From Micromonospora parathelypteridis (GTDB lineage Bacteria; Actinomycetota; Actinomycetes; Mycobacteriales; Micromonosporaceae), in assembly GCF_014201145.1 (NCBI RefSeq), contig NZ_JACHDP010000001.1, positions 3,720,001 to 3,784,000 on the forward strand: 64,000 bases of DNA, read 5' to 3'. The position numbers and the translations under genes are program-made. Within the stretch, counting starts at the first letter, position 1. Each line of letters starts with the position of its first letter. Of the stretch, positions 9,163-16,898 are shown piece by piece. The notes under the pieces were generated by a model that was given only the letters and a program-made list of their open reading frames with translations, made no database searches and was not told the origin of the DNA.

Positions 9163-10185
9163 TCAGAGCAGCGACATGTGGACGTGGTCCGTGTGGTTCG
9201 ACGGCCCGCTGTACGACTTCCAGCCGGTCGCCGGGAACCAGATCTGCCGGTTCCAGATCACGTAGTAGATGCCCAGCCGGTCGGCGTTACGGATGAGGAA
9301 CGCTGCGACGTTGTTGCCGTACTTCCGGGTGTCGTCGTTGTGCCACGGCGCGAAGCCGCTCTTCTGCAGCGACCAGTCGCAGGCGCGGCCCTTCGGGTGC
9401 TCCCACGGCCCGCCGGAGCGGTAGCAGCCGACGAACCGGTTGAAGCCGGCCCGCTTGACCTCCTTGTACGCGTGCAGCGTGCGGGGCGTGACGCAGCCGG
9501 AGGACGTGGTGGGGTCCTTCTCGCTGCACGACTGGGCCTTCCAGTCGCCGTCGGCGGTGCGACCCGGCCCGATCCTGGCGACCGGCGAGGTGGCGTCCAC
9601 CAGGCCGCCGGTGAAGCCCTTCCCACCGACGAGGGAGAGCGCCTTGTCTGCCTCGCTCTTCCGCTTCGCCATCAGCGCGGTCTGCTTCTGCTGCTCACGG
9701 ATCTCGGTGTCGAGGGCCAGCTTGGCCTGCTCGGCGCGGGCCTTCACCGCATTGACCTCGGAGAGCTTCTGCTCGTTGACCATGTTCATCTCGTCGAGCG
9801 CCGCGGCGCGTTGGACGAACATGTCAGGCGCGTCGCTCTCGAGCAGCATCGCGAGGGCGCCCATCCGGCCGGTCCGATACGACTGGGCGGCGATCTGCCC
9901 GACCTGTGGGGTCAGCGCGTCCAGGTCGGCCTTGGCCCGGTTGACCTCCAACGCCAGTTCCAGCTGCCGCTTCTTCGACTTGTCCAACTTCGACTTGGCG
10001 GCGGAGTAGTCGCGGTTGGCCTGCTCGATGACGTCGGTGATCAGCTGGGGCTCGTTGTCCTCCTCGTGCCCGGACGGTGTGGGGGTCGTCGGGGCGGCGT
10101 GGGCAGGGAGGGGCCCAGCGAGCACGGTCAATGCGGCGATCACGGCCACCACGGGTGTCAGCCAGCGGCGTAGGGGTGCCGTCAC
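9163..10185 (-). CDS. Secreted coiled-coil protein with C-terminal cell-wall hydrolase-like domain
   Basis: A 340-residue exported protein. Residues 1-30 are a signal peptide ending AHA. Residues ~45-200 form a long Lys/Glu/Ala-rich coiled coil (DYSAAKSKLDKSKKRQLELA) like that of NlpC/P60 and RipA-type peptidoglycan hydrolases. Residues ~225-340 are a His/Asp-containing domain (GRACDWSLQKSGF ... SNHTDHVHMSLL) of the ARB_07466-like, D-Ala-D-Ala peptidase-related type. HTDHVH and the ACDW segment are the likely metal ligands. The gene sits behind a c-di-AMP riboswitch, which in actinobacteria typically controls cell-wall remodelling enzymes. The substrate is probably peptidoglycan, but catalytic activity is inferred. 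Confidence 0.85.
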   Translation of the reverse strand: MTAPLRRWLTPVVAVIAALTVLAGPLPAHAAPTTPTPSGHEEDNEPQLITDVIEQANRDYSAAKSKLDKSKKRQLELALEVNRAKADLDALTPQVGQIAAQSYRTGRMGALAMLLESDAPDMFVQRAAALDEMNMVNEQKLSEVNAVKARAEQAKLALDTEIREQQKQTALMAKRKSEADKALSLVGGKGFTGGLVDATSPVARIGPGRTADGDWKAQSCSEKDPTTSSGCVTPRTLHAYKEVKRAGFNRFVGCYRSGGPWEHPKGRACDWSLQKSGFAPWHNDDTRKYGNNVAAFLIRNADRLGIYYVIWNRQIWFPATGWKSYSGPSNHTDHVHMSLL

Positions 10186-10199
10186 AATGTTCCCTTCCG

Positions 10200-10375
10200 T
10201 CGACCGCCGACCGGGTTAGCTGACGGGTTCGGGGCGGAAGTGGCCCCTACCGCTGACGCGGATTCACCCCACGTACCTGGGTCCCCGGTTCGCCGGTTGG
10301 CGATTGGGCGGTGGCACCGCAGGCGCCGCTTCGCGCCTTCATCGGTAACCGGCAGCGAGGTTACCCGAGAGTCGA
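10200..10375 (-). promoter_or_regulatory. c-di-AMP riboswitch (ydaO/yuaA type)
   Basis: Read on the minus strand, the leader contains the hallmark conserved blocks of the ydaO-yuaA family in order. These are GCCAACCGGCGAACCGGGGA, then CCCAGGTACGTGGGGTGAAT, then TAGGGGCCACTTCCGCCCCG, and finally AACCCGTCAGCTAACCCGGT close to the start codon. The GTCAGCTAACC block lies at 10214-10224. The element occupies most of the 300-bp gap upstream of the secreted hydrolase gene, about 15-30 bases before its start. In this class c-di-AMP binding turns expression off, coupling cell-wall lysis genes to this second messenger. The outer boundaries are approximate because the long P1 partner strand upstream was not folded. 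Confidence 0.88.
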
Positions 10376-10485
10376 CCGACAGAGCTACGCCTGGATGCCG
10401 ACCAAAAGTGTCTTTTCGTCATAGCGTTGCGTGACCAGTGACGCGGTTCTCAGGTTCGTGGCTCATCTGGTCACGCTGCGGAGTT

Positions 10486-11856
10486 TCACCATGCCGGATC
10501 CGTGCCCGTGCGCGACTCCGGCCATCGTCCGGTGACGGAGGGTGGGGGCGGGGTGTGCGCCTGATCCGGGTCGTCGGAGTGCCCCGTTCGCGGTGCGATG
10601 AGCGCGGCGAGTGCCTCCGCGCGGTCCGGCTGGGGCCGCGAGGCGGGACCGTCGGCGGACGGCGTGGCAGCGGTGCGCCCAGCGGCGGTCACCACCGCGG
10701 CCAGCCCGGTGGTCAACGGCACGGCGGCGATCAGACCGAGTGTGGCCACCGCGCTGCGGACGATCTCCTGCGCGAGGAACTCACTCGTGAGGAGCTGCCC
10801 GACCGGCCGCGAGTCGGCGGTGATCAGGAGCAGCAGGGGCAGCGACGCGCCCGCGTACGCCAGCACGATGGTGTTGACAGTGGAGGCGATGTGCGCGCGG
10901 CCGACCCGGGTGGCCGCACGGTACAGCTGCAACCGGGTCAGCCCGGGGTTGGCGTTCGCCAGCTCGGTGACGGTGGCCGCTTGGGTGACCGTGACGTCGT
11001 CGAGCACCCCGAGTGATCCGATGATGATCCCGGCGAGCAGCAGACCGTGCAGGTCCACGTCGCCCTGAAACATCGACAGGGTGGTGGCCTCTTCGCTGCC
11101 GAAGCCGGTGAGGTGTGTCGCGGCCGTGGCGATGGTGGCGAGCACCCCGGTCAGCACCAGGCTGCCCAGGGTGCCGAGTACCGCGACCGAGGTCTGCGCG
11201 GTGACCCCGTGCGTCAGATAGAGCACCACGAACATGATCAGGGCCGCGCCGACCACCGCCACCAGCAGTGGTGACTTGCCCGCGCCGATGCCTGGCAGCA
11301 CGAACGTGAGCAGGATGCCGAAGGTGGCGGCCAGCCCGGCGAGCGCGGCCAGACCCCGCCACCGACCGAACGCGACGATCGCGGCCGCGAAGACCACCGC
11401 CAGCCACACCATCGGCGTGCCGCGCTGGTGCTCGGCGATGTTCCAGTTGCTGGTGGTCGGATCGGTCGGATCGGTCAGCTCGACCAGGATGACCTCGTCG
11501 CCAACCTCGACCCGAGGTGCGCCCGGTCCGTCGGGCACCGGCGTCCGCACCTGCTGGCCGGCGGTCGGCCCGTCGTCCACCCGGACGTCGACCGTGCCGC
11601 ATCGCTCGCCGCCGGCGCTCGGTGTGCCTTCGGGGGTCGACGCCACCGGTGGGCACGGCTCGGTCACCACCCGGGTGACTGTGCCGGGATAGCGCGGCAC
11701 GTCCGCACCACCATCGGTCTGCGGTGACCCGCCCCGCGGCCAAAGGAGCACCGCGGCCAGCACGGTGGCGACGAAGAGCGGCACCACCGTCAGGACGAGG
11801 ATCCGTCGTACCCGCGGTGGGGCGGGTGGAGCGGGGTGGGCGTGGTCAGAACCCAA
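10486..11856 (-). CDS. YibE/F family membrane protein
   Basis: A 456-residue multi-pass membrane protein. A first hydrophobic helix (residues ~18-40) leads into a soluble extracytoplasmic domain, then seven or more helices from about residue 150 on (e.g. ALIMFVVLYLTHGVTAQTSV) with the loop GSLGVLDDVTVTQA, a hallmark of the YibE/F family. Function is unknown; family members are thought to be transport-related. The start is a TTG with GGGAG upstream, and no ATG or GTG is nearby. The C-terminal ~60 residues are a disordered cytoplasmic tail. It lies 47 bp downstream of csoR on the same strand, so copper-linked expression is possible but unproven. Confidence 0.87.
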   Translation of the reverse strand: MGSDHAHPAPPAPPRVRRILVLTVVPLFVATVLAAVLLWPRGGSPQTDGGADVPRYPGTVTRVVTEPCPPVASTPEGTPSAGGERCGTVDVRVDDGPTAGQQVRTPVPDGPGAPRVEVGDEVILVELTDPTDPTTSNWNIAEHQRGTPMVWLAVVFAAAIVAFGRWRGLAALAGLAATFGILLTFVLPGIGAGKSPLLVAVVGAALIMFVVLYLTHGVTAQTSVAVLGTLGSLVLTGVLATIATAATHLTGFGSEEATTLSMFQGDVDLHGLLLAGIIIGSLGVLDDVTVTQAATVTELANANPGLTRLQLYRAATRVGRAHIASTVNTIVLAYAGASLPLLLLITADSRPVGQLLTSEFLAQEIVRSAVATLGLIAAVPLTTGLAAVVTAAGRTAATPSADGPASRPQPDRAEALAALIAPRTGHSDDPDQAHTPPPPSVTGRWPESRTGTDPAW

Positions 11857-11903
11857 GGCGGGAAACTCCCAACGATCCGGTACGGGTCAGCGGGCCGGGG
11901 GCG

Positions 11904-12200
11904 TCAGCCGCGCTTCATCAGTCGGCCGACCGCCGCCATCATCTCGGAGGCCATCTCGTCGGCCCGACCCTCGGCCGCCCCCTCGTGCATGCAGTGCCGG
12001 GCGTGCCCGTCGAGCAGCCCCAGCGCCACCTTGTCGAGCGCGGCCTGGATCGCGGAGATCTGGGTGAGCACGTCGATGCAGTAGCGGTCGTCGTCGACCA
12101 TCTTCTCGATGCCACGGACCTGCCCCTCGACTCGGCGGAGCCGCGCGAGCAGCTGGTCCTTGCTGGCGGTGTAGCCGCGGATCGGGGTGGGAGAGGTCAT
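11904..12200 (-). CDS. csoR: Copper-sensing repressor CsoR
   Basis: A 98-residue DUF156/CsoR protein. Cu(I) ligands C41, H66 and C70 have exactly the spacing of the Mycobacterium tuberculosis C36-H61-C65 triad, and the DNA-contact helix RLRRVEGQVRGIEKMV is intact. In this family the apo-repressor binds a TACCCC...GGGGTA palindrome and releases it upon Cu(I) binding. It is divergent from copZ, the secreted His-motif protein and copA. Two operator-like sequences lie in the 97-bp gap. It therefore very likely represses both itself and the copper-export genes. Confidence 0.95.
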   Translation of the reverse strand: MTSPTPIRGYTASKDQLLARLRRVEGQVRGIEKMVDDDRYCIDVLTQISAIQAALDKVALGLLDGHARHCMHEGAAEGRADEMASEMMAAVGRLMKRG

Positions 12201-12216
12201 GGCGACCAGGATAACC

Positions 12217-12231
12217 TACCCCTGGGGGGTA
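12217..12231. promoter_or_regulatory. CsoR operator (site 1)
   Basis: TACCCCTGGGGGGTA is a near-perfect palindrome matching the known CsoR operator form (TACCCC-n-GGGGTA). It lies 17 bp from the csoR start codon and in front of the divergent copper genes. Confidence 0.85.
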
Positions 12232-12255
12232 TGGTACGGTGCACTTCCTAATGGG

Positions 12256-12273
12256 ATACCCCCACCGGGTACC
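12256..12273. promoter_or_regulatory. CsoR-like operator (site 2)
   Basis: ATACCCCCACCGGGTACC is a second, less perfect copy of the TACCCC/GGGTA pattern, 25 bases before the copZ start. Two sites would allow cooperative or direction-specific repression; this is an inference from sequence. Confidence 0.55.
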
Positions 12274-12297
12274 GGTACCGCTTAGGGAGACGATCCG

Positions 12298-12507
12298 ATG
12301 GTCAACACGACTTACCAGGTGCAGGGCATGACCTGTGGGCACTGCGTCAGCGCGGTGAGCGCCGAGGTGGGTGCCATCGCGGGCGTGCGTGACGTGCAGG
12401 TCGACCTCGCGGCCGGCCGGGTCACCGTCAGCAGCGACCAACCGCTGGACGTGCAGGTCGTCCGGGCCGCTGTCGACGAGGCCGGCTACGACCTCGTCGA
12501 CGCGTGA
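12298..12507 (+). CDS. copZ: Copper chaperone CopZ (HMA domain)
   Basis: A 69-residue single heavy-metal-associated ferredoxin-like domain with the Cu(I)-binding motif GMTCGHC (C13, C16). It delivers cytosolic copper to the CopA ATPase. It is the first gene after the CsoR operator sites and lies in the same operon as copA. The length is that of a free-standing chaperone. Confidence 0.93.
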   Translation: MVNTTYQVQGMTCGHCVSAVSAEVGAIAGVRDVQVDLAAGRVTVSSDQPLDVQVVRAAVDEAGYDLVDA

Positions 12508-12520
12508 GCCGGGGGCCGGC

Positions 12521-13477
12521 ATGCGCACGGTGACGAGACTGGCCGCGTTCGCTGTCGGCCTCGCGGCGGTCTTCACCACGACGTACGGGATCGGTCGGGT
12601 GGTCGACCGCAGCCCCGTCGTCGAGGGTCGGCACGACGGCGCTGCCACCCACCCGGCGGGAGGGTCCGACGAGGCGGTCGACCGGCTCCCCGGCGGCCTG
12701 CTCGTCTCCGACCGCGGCTACACCCTCGACCCGGTCGACGCCCCGGCCGAGGAATTGGCGTTCCGGATCACCGGGCCGGACGGCCACCCGGTGACCCGGT
12801 ACGACGTGGCGCACGACAAGCAGATGCACCTGATCGTCGTCCGGCGGGACCTCTCCGGTTTCCGCCATGTGCACCCCGACCTGGCCCCCGACGGCACCTG
12901 GCGGGTCGACACCCCACTGGCCGGCCCGGGGCAGTGGCGGGCGTTCGCCGACTTCACCCCGACCGGCGGTGAGCCGCTGACCCTCGGCGTGGACGTGACC
13001 GTCCCCGGTGAGCTGACCGAACGGCCGTTGCCCGCCCCGGCGACCAGCACCACCGTCGACGGCTACACGGTCACCCTGACCGGCGCCCCGCAGCCCGGCC
13101 GCACGTCGCCGCTCACCCTCACCATCAGCCGGAACGGGCAACCGGTCACCGACCTGGAGCCCTACCTGGGCGCGTACGGACACCTGGTGGCACTGCGCCG
13201 AGGTGACCTCGCATACCTGCACGTGCACCCGGACGGGACGCCGGGCGACGGGCGGACCCGACCCGGCCCGGCCGTCACCTTCCTCGCCGAGGTGCCCTCG
13301 GCTGGCAGCTACCGGCTCTACCTCGACTTCCGGCACGGCGGAGCGGTGCACACCGCCGAGTTCACCGTCAGCACCGGCACCCCGCCGGCCGACGCCCCGC
13401 CGACCGGAAGCAACCCGAGCGGACCCGCGCCGACCGGGGATGCCGATCACGGCACCCCCGGGCACGGGCACAACTGA
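12521..13477 (+). CDS. Membrane-anchored/secreted protein with duplicated HVHPD motifs in copper operon
   Basis: A 318-residue protein with an N-terminal hydrophobic helix (residues ~5-25) and an otherwise extracytoplasmic body. Two related beta-rich halves each carry a His motif. The first has H98, M102 and H103 followed by FRHVHPD (H116, H118); the second has GAYGHL followed by YLHVHPDG near residue 245. The C-terminus ends in a His-rich tail (DHGTPGHGHN). It sits between copZ (13 bp) and copA (12 bp). The His/Met clusters and context suggest periplasmic-side copper binding or handover. I know no established function for this family. Confidence 0.8.
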   Translation: MRTVTRLAAFAVGLAAVFTTTYGIGRVVDRSPVVEGRHDGAATHPAGGSDEAVDRLPGGLLVSDRGYTLDPVDAPAEELAFRITGPDGHPVTRYDVAHDKQMHLIVVRRDLSGFRHVHPDLAPDGTWRVDTPLAGPGQWRAFADFTPTGGEPLTLGVDVTVPGELTERPLPAPATSTTVDGYTVTLTGAPQPGRTSPLTLTISRNGQPVTDLEPYLGAYGHLVALRRGDLAYLHVHPDGTPGDGRTRPGPAVTFLAEVPSAGSYRLYLDFRHGGAVHTAEFTVSTGTPPADAPPTGSNPSGPAPTGDADHGTPGHGHN

Positions 13478-13489
13478 CGGGACCAGACG

Positions 13490-15742
13490 ATGACCACCAC
13501 CAGCAGACCGCTGCCCGAGGCGCCGAACCGGATCGAGTTGGCGATCGGCGGGATGACCTGCGCCGCCTGCGCCGCCCGGATCGAGAAGAAGCTCAACCGG
13601 ATGGACGGGGTGAGCGCCACCGTCAACTACGCCACCGAGAAGGCGACCGTCCGCTACACCGACGGCGTCACGCCGGACGACCTGATCGAGACCGTGCAGA
13701 AGACCGGCTACACGGCCGCGCTGCCGGCCCCGCCGACCGCCGAGCCGGCGGCGGATCCGCTGAAGGGCCCGCGTACCCGGCTCTGGGTCTCGGTGGCACT
13801 GAGCGTGCCGGTGGTCCTGCTGGCCATGGTCCCCGCCTGGCAGTTCGACTACTGGCAGTGGCTGTCGCTGACCCTGGCCGCCCCGGTGGTGGTCTGGGGT
13901 GGGCTGCCGTTCCACCGGGCCGCCTGGACGAACCTGCGGCACGGCGCGGCAACCATGGACACGCTGGTCTCGCTCGGCACCCTGGCCGCGTTCGGCTGGT
14001 CGCTCTGGGCGCTCTTCTTCGGTGACGCCGGCATGCCGGGGATGACGCACCCGTTCCGCTTCGACATCACCCGCACCGACGGCGCCGGCAACATCTATCT
14101 GGAGGCCGCCGCCGGGGTGACCGTGTTCATCCTGGCCGGCCGTTACTTCGAGGCGCGATCCAAGCGGACCGCCGGTGCGGCCCTGCGCGCCCTGCTCGAA
14201 CTGGGCGCCAAGGAGGTGGCGGTGCTGCGCGACGGGGTGGAGACCCTGATCCCCGTGGACCGGCTCGCCGTCGGTGACCGGTTCGTGGTCCGCCCCGGGG
14301 AGAAGATCGCCACCGACGGCGTGGTCGACGAGGGCACCTCCGCCGTCGACGCCAGCATGCTCACCGGTGAGTCGGTGCCGGTCGAGGTCGGCCCGGGCGA
14401 CGGCGTGGTCGGCGCCACCATCAACGCGGGCGGGCGGCTGGTCGTCAGCGCCACCCGGGTCGGCGCGGACACCCAGCTCGCCCGGATGGCCGACCTGGTC
14501 GAGCAGGCGCAGAGCGGCAAGGCGGCCGTGCAGCGGCTGGCGGATCGGATCTCCGGCGTCTTCGTGCCGATCGTCATCACGTTGGCCGTCGGCACGCTCG
14601 GCTGGTGGCTCGGCACCGGGGCCGGTCCGACCGCGGCGTTCACCGCCGCCGTGGCCGTACTGATCATCGCCTGCCCGTGCGCGCTCGGCCTGGCCACCCC
14701 GACCGCGCTGCTGGTCGGCACCGGCCGGGGTGCCCAGCTCGGTGTGCTGATCAAGGGGCCGGAGGTGCTGGAGTCGACCCGCCGGGTGGAGACCGTGGTG
14801 CTGGACAAGACCGGCACCGTCACGACCGGCCGGATGACCCTGGTGGACGTGGTGCCGGCGAGCGGCGAGGACCGGGCCGAGCTGCTCCGGCTCGCCGGGG
14901 CGGTGGAGGCCGCCTCCGAGCACCCGATCGCCCGAGCGGTCGCGGCGGGTGCCTCCGAGGCGGGGTCGCTGGCCCCCGTGACGGGCTTCACCAACCTCGA
15001 AGGGCTGGGGGTGACGGGCACGGTCGACGGGCGGGTCGTGCTGGTCGGTCGGGCCCGGCTGCTGCGTGAGCGCGAGATCGACGTGCCGCCGGAGGTCGAG
15101 CGGGCCGTCAGCGAAGCGGAGGCCGCTGGTCGTACGGCGATCGTCGCGGCCTGGGACGGACGCGCCCGGGGTGTGCTCGCGGTCGCCGACGTGGTTCGGC
15201 CGACCAGCCGGGCGGCGGTGGCCCGGCTGCGGGCGCTGGGGCTCACCCCGGTCCTGCTGACCGGGGACAACACCACCGTGGCTCGCGCGATCGCCGCCGA
15301 GGTGGGCATCGACGAGGTGATCGCCGAGGTGCTGCCGGCCGGAAAGGTCGACGTGGTCAAGCGGCTGCAGGCGCAGGGGCGGTCGGTGGCGATGGTCGGT
15401 GACGGGGTCAACGACGCCCCGGCACTGGCCCAGGCCGACCTGGGGCTGGCCATGGGCACCGGCACCGATGTCGCGATCGAGGCGTCCGACCTCACCCTCG
15501 TCCGGGGCGACCTGGACGCGGCCGTGGACGCCATCCGGCTGTCCCGACGCACGCTCGGCATCATCCGGGGCAACCTGTTCTGGGCGTTCGGTTACAACGT
15601 GGCGGCCCTGCCGCTGGCCGCCGCCGGTCTGCTCAACCCGATGATCGCTGGCGCAACGATGGCGCTGTCCTCGGTCTTCGTGGTGGCCAACAGTCTGCGG
15701 CTGCGCCGGTTCCGTCCGGCTGCCGGCGATCGCGGACTGTGA
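13490..15742 (+). CDS. copA: Copper-translocating P1B-type ATPase CopA
   Basis: A 750-residue Cu(I) exporter. An N-terminal HMA domain has GMTCAAC (C24, C27). Eight membrane helices follow, with the metal-binding CPC at 395-397 in helix 6. The actuator loop is [10 protein letters not shown], the phosphorylated Asp is D439 in DKTGTVTTG, and the hinge is [14 protein letters not shown] near 637. The HP motif of P1B enzymes (SEHPIARAV) is present. It is transcribed with copZ and the secreted His-motif protein under CsoR control. All catalytic residues are intact. Confidence 0.96.
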   Translation: MTTTSRPLPEAPNRIELAIGGMTCAACAARIEKKLNRMDGVSATVNYATEKATVRYTDGVTPDDLIETVQKTGYTAALPAPPTAEPAADPLKGPRTRLWVSVALSVPVVLLAMVPAWQFDYWQWLSLTLAAPVVVWGGLPFHRAAWTNLRHGAATMDTLVSLGTLAAFGWSLWALFFGDAGMPGMTHPFRFDITRTDGAGNIYLEAAAGVTVFILAGRYFEARSKRTAGAALRALLELGAKEVAVLRDGVETLIPVDRLAVGDRFVVRPGEKIATDGVVDEGTSAVDASMLTGESVPVEVGPGDGVVGATINAGGRLVVSATRVGADTQLARMADLVEQAQSGKAAVQRLADRISGVFVPIVITLAVGTLGWWLGTGAGPTAAFTAAVAVLIIACPCALGLATPTALLVGTGRGAQLGVLIKGPEVLESTRRVETVVLDKTGTVTTGRMTLVDVVPASGEDRAELLRLAGAVEAASEHPIARAVAAGASEAGSLAPVTGFTNLEGLGVTGTVDGRVVLVGRARLLREREIDVPPEVERAVSEAEAAGRTAIVAAWDGRARGVLAVADVVRPTSRAAVARLRALGLTPVLLTGDNTTVARAIAAEVGIDEVIAEVLPAGKVDVVKRLQAQGRSVAMVGDGVNDAPALAQADLGLAMGTGTDVAIEASDLTLVRGDLDAAVDAIRLSRRTLGIIRGNLFWAFGYNVAALPLAAAGLLNPMIAGATMALSSVFVVANSLRLRRFRPAAGDRGL

Positions 15743-15816
15743 CGGCGGTAATGGTTGGACCGGCGTCGGCGGGGGTACTGCTGGTGTTGTAGCGACGCTT
15801 GCAATGGAGGTTGGCA

Positions 15817-15990
15817 ATGGGTATCGACGACAAGATCAACAACGCCACCGAGGACGCGACCGGCAAGCTGAAGGAAGGCGCTGGTCGCGCCACCGATAAC
15901 GAGCAGCTCGAGGCCGAGGGTCGCGCAGACCAGTCCACGGCCAAGCTCAAGCAGGCGGGCGAGAAGATCAAGGACGCCTTCAAGAGCTGA
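15817..15990 (+). CDS. CsbD family small stress protein
   Basis: A 57-residue, highly charged, Lys/Glu/Ala-rich protein of the CsbD family (start MGIDDKINNATEDATGKLKE). In Bacillus, CsbD is a general-stress protein of unknown biochemical role. GGAGG lies eight bases upstream of the ATG. It stands alone with its own terminator, so is probably independently transcribed. Confidence 0.88.
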   Translation: MGIDDKINNATEDATGKLKEGAGRATDNEQLEAEGRADQSTAKLKQAGEKIKDAFKS

Positions 15991-16008
15991 CGTACGACGT
16001 AACCCGCG

Positions 16009-16040
16009 CGCCGGGCCGGTGATCATTCACCGGCCCGGCG
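16009..16040 (+). terminator. Intrinsic terminator after CsbD gene
   Basis: A perfect 14-bp stem (16009-16022 with 16027-16040) with a TCAT loop is followed by a T-rich stretch (TTCTGTGTGT). Confidence 0.9.
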
Positions 16041-16153
16041 TTCTGTGTGTCCGGCCCTGCGGGTGACCCTGAGAACCCCCTGATTCCGCCATCGACCCCC
16101 ACCGCCACGCGCCGATACCTGCTAACTTCCTTTGGCATGTGCGAGGGCCGGTT

Positions 16154-16501
16154 ATGAGCAGCGCTTCACCGCTGACCGGTGACGACCTGGTCCGGGTGCT
16201 GGCGTCGCTGGCCAACCCGCACCGGCTGCGGGTCATCGCCGCGCTGGCCCGCGAGCGTGCCTACGTCAGCGGGCTGGCCCGGCAACTGGGCATCAGCCGA
16301 GCGCTGTTGCAGGTCCACCTACGAAAGCTGGCAGCGGCCGGGCTGGTCACCGCCAGCCTGGAGTTGTCGGAGGACGGGAAGGCCATGAACTACTACGAGG
16401 TGGAGCCGTTCGTGCTCACACTCACCCCCGAGGTCATCGCGGCGGCGGTCGAGACGCTGACCGTGCCCGACTCGGCCGAGCAACCAGGAGCGGACCGATG
16501 A
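16154..16501 (+). CDS. ArsR-like winged-helix regulator
   Basis: A 115-residue winged-helix protein. Helices ASLANPHRLRVIAALARE and the recognition helix ISRALLQVHLRKL match the ArsR-type fold, followed by a wing and a C-terminal helix. No ArsR metal-site cysteines are present, so it is not a classical metal sensor. I chose the ATG at 16154, which has GAGGG nine bases upstream. Its TGA overlaps the ATG of the next gene (ATGA), so the two are translationally coupled and probably act together. Confidence 0.85.
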   Translation: MSSASPLTGDDLVRVLASLANPHRLRVIAALARERAYVSGLARQLGISRALLQVHLRKLAAAGLVTASLELSEDGKAMNYYEVEPFVLTLTPEVIAAAVETLTVPDSAEQPGADR

Positions 16502-16776
16502 CCGGAATGAGCGACCACGACTGGACCGAGGTGGTCGGCGCGATCGGGATCTTCGCCCTGCTGATCAGCGTGTTCACGGTGACCGTCGTCCAGTTTGCCA
16601 AGACCCGGCGGGCCCGGCTCGAGTCGGCCCGCGCGGACGACTACCGCCGGCTCGCCGAGACGGCCGCTCAGGCCCAGGCGGAGAACGCCCGACTGCTCGC
16701 CGCGATGGATGGCCGACTGGGCGGGATGGAGACCCGCATGTCCACGGTCGAACGCGTCCTGAGCGACGTCGACTGA
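16498..16776 (+). CDS. Small membrane protein with coiled coil
   Basis: A 92-residue protein with one membrane helix (residues ~11-33), a basic stop-transfer segment (KTRRARLESAR) and a C-terminal heptad-rich coiled coil. It is coupled by ATGA overlap to the winged-helix gene before it. The topology suggests a membrane anchor presenting a cytoplasmic coiled coil, possibly to its DNA-binding partner. No named family is recognised. Confidence 0.78.
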   Translation: MTGMSDHDWTEVVGAIGIFALLISVFTVTVVQFAKTRRARLESARADDYRRLAETAAQAQAENARLLAAMDGRLGGMETRMSTVERVLSDVD

Positions 16777-16792
16777 CCCCGGCGACGAAGGT

Positions 16793-16826
16793 CCCGGGCC
16801 GTCGAGCGGCTACTCGACGGCCCGGG
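16793..16826 (+). terminator. Intrinsic terminator
   Basis: A perfect 14-bp stem (16793-16806 with 16813-16826) with a CGGCTA loop lies 17 bp after the small membrane protein gene. It separates the wHTH/membrane-protein pair from the hydrolase gene downstream. Confidence 0.9.
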
Positions 16827-16898
16827 TGGAAGCAGCATCACCTCGCCCAGTGGGCGAGTTTCACCGGTAACGCTCCTTCACGGAGAGGACAGCACCTC

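Noticed and set aside
12428..15817. Long open frame antisense to copA and the cop operon
   Set aside because: Shadow frame; the sense strand encodes a complete CopA with all motifs and better start signals.
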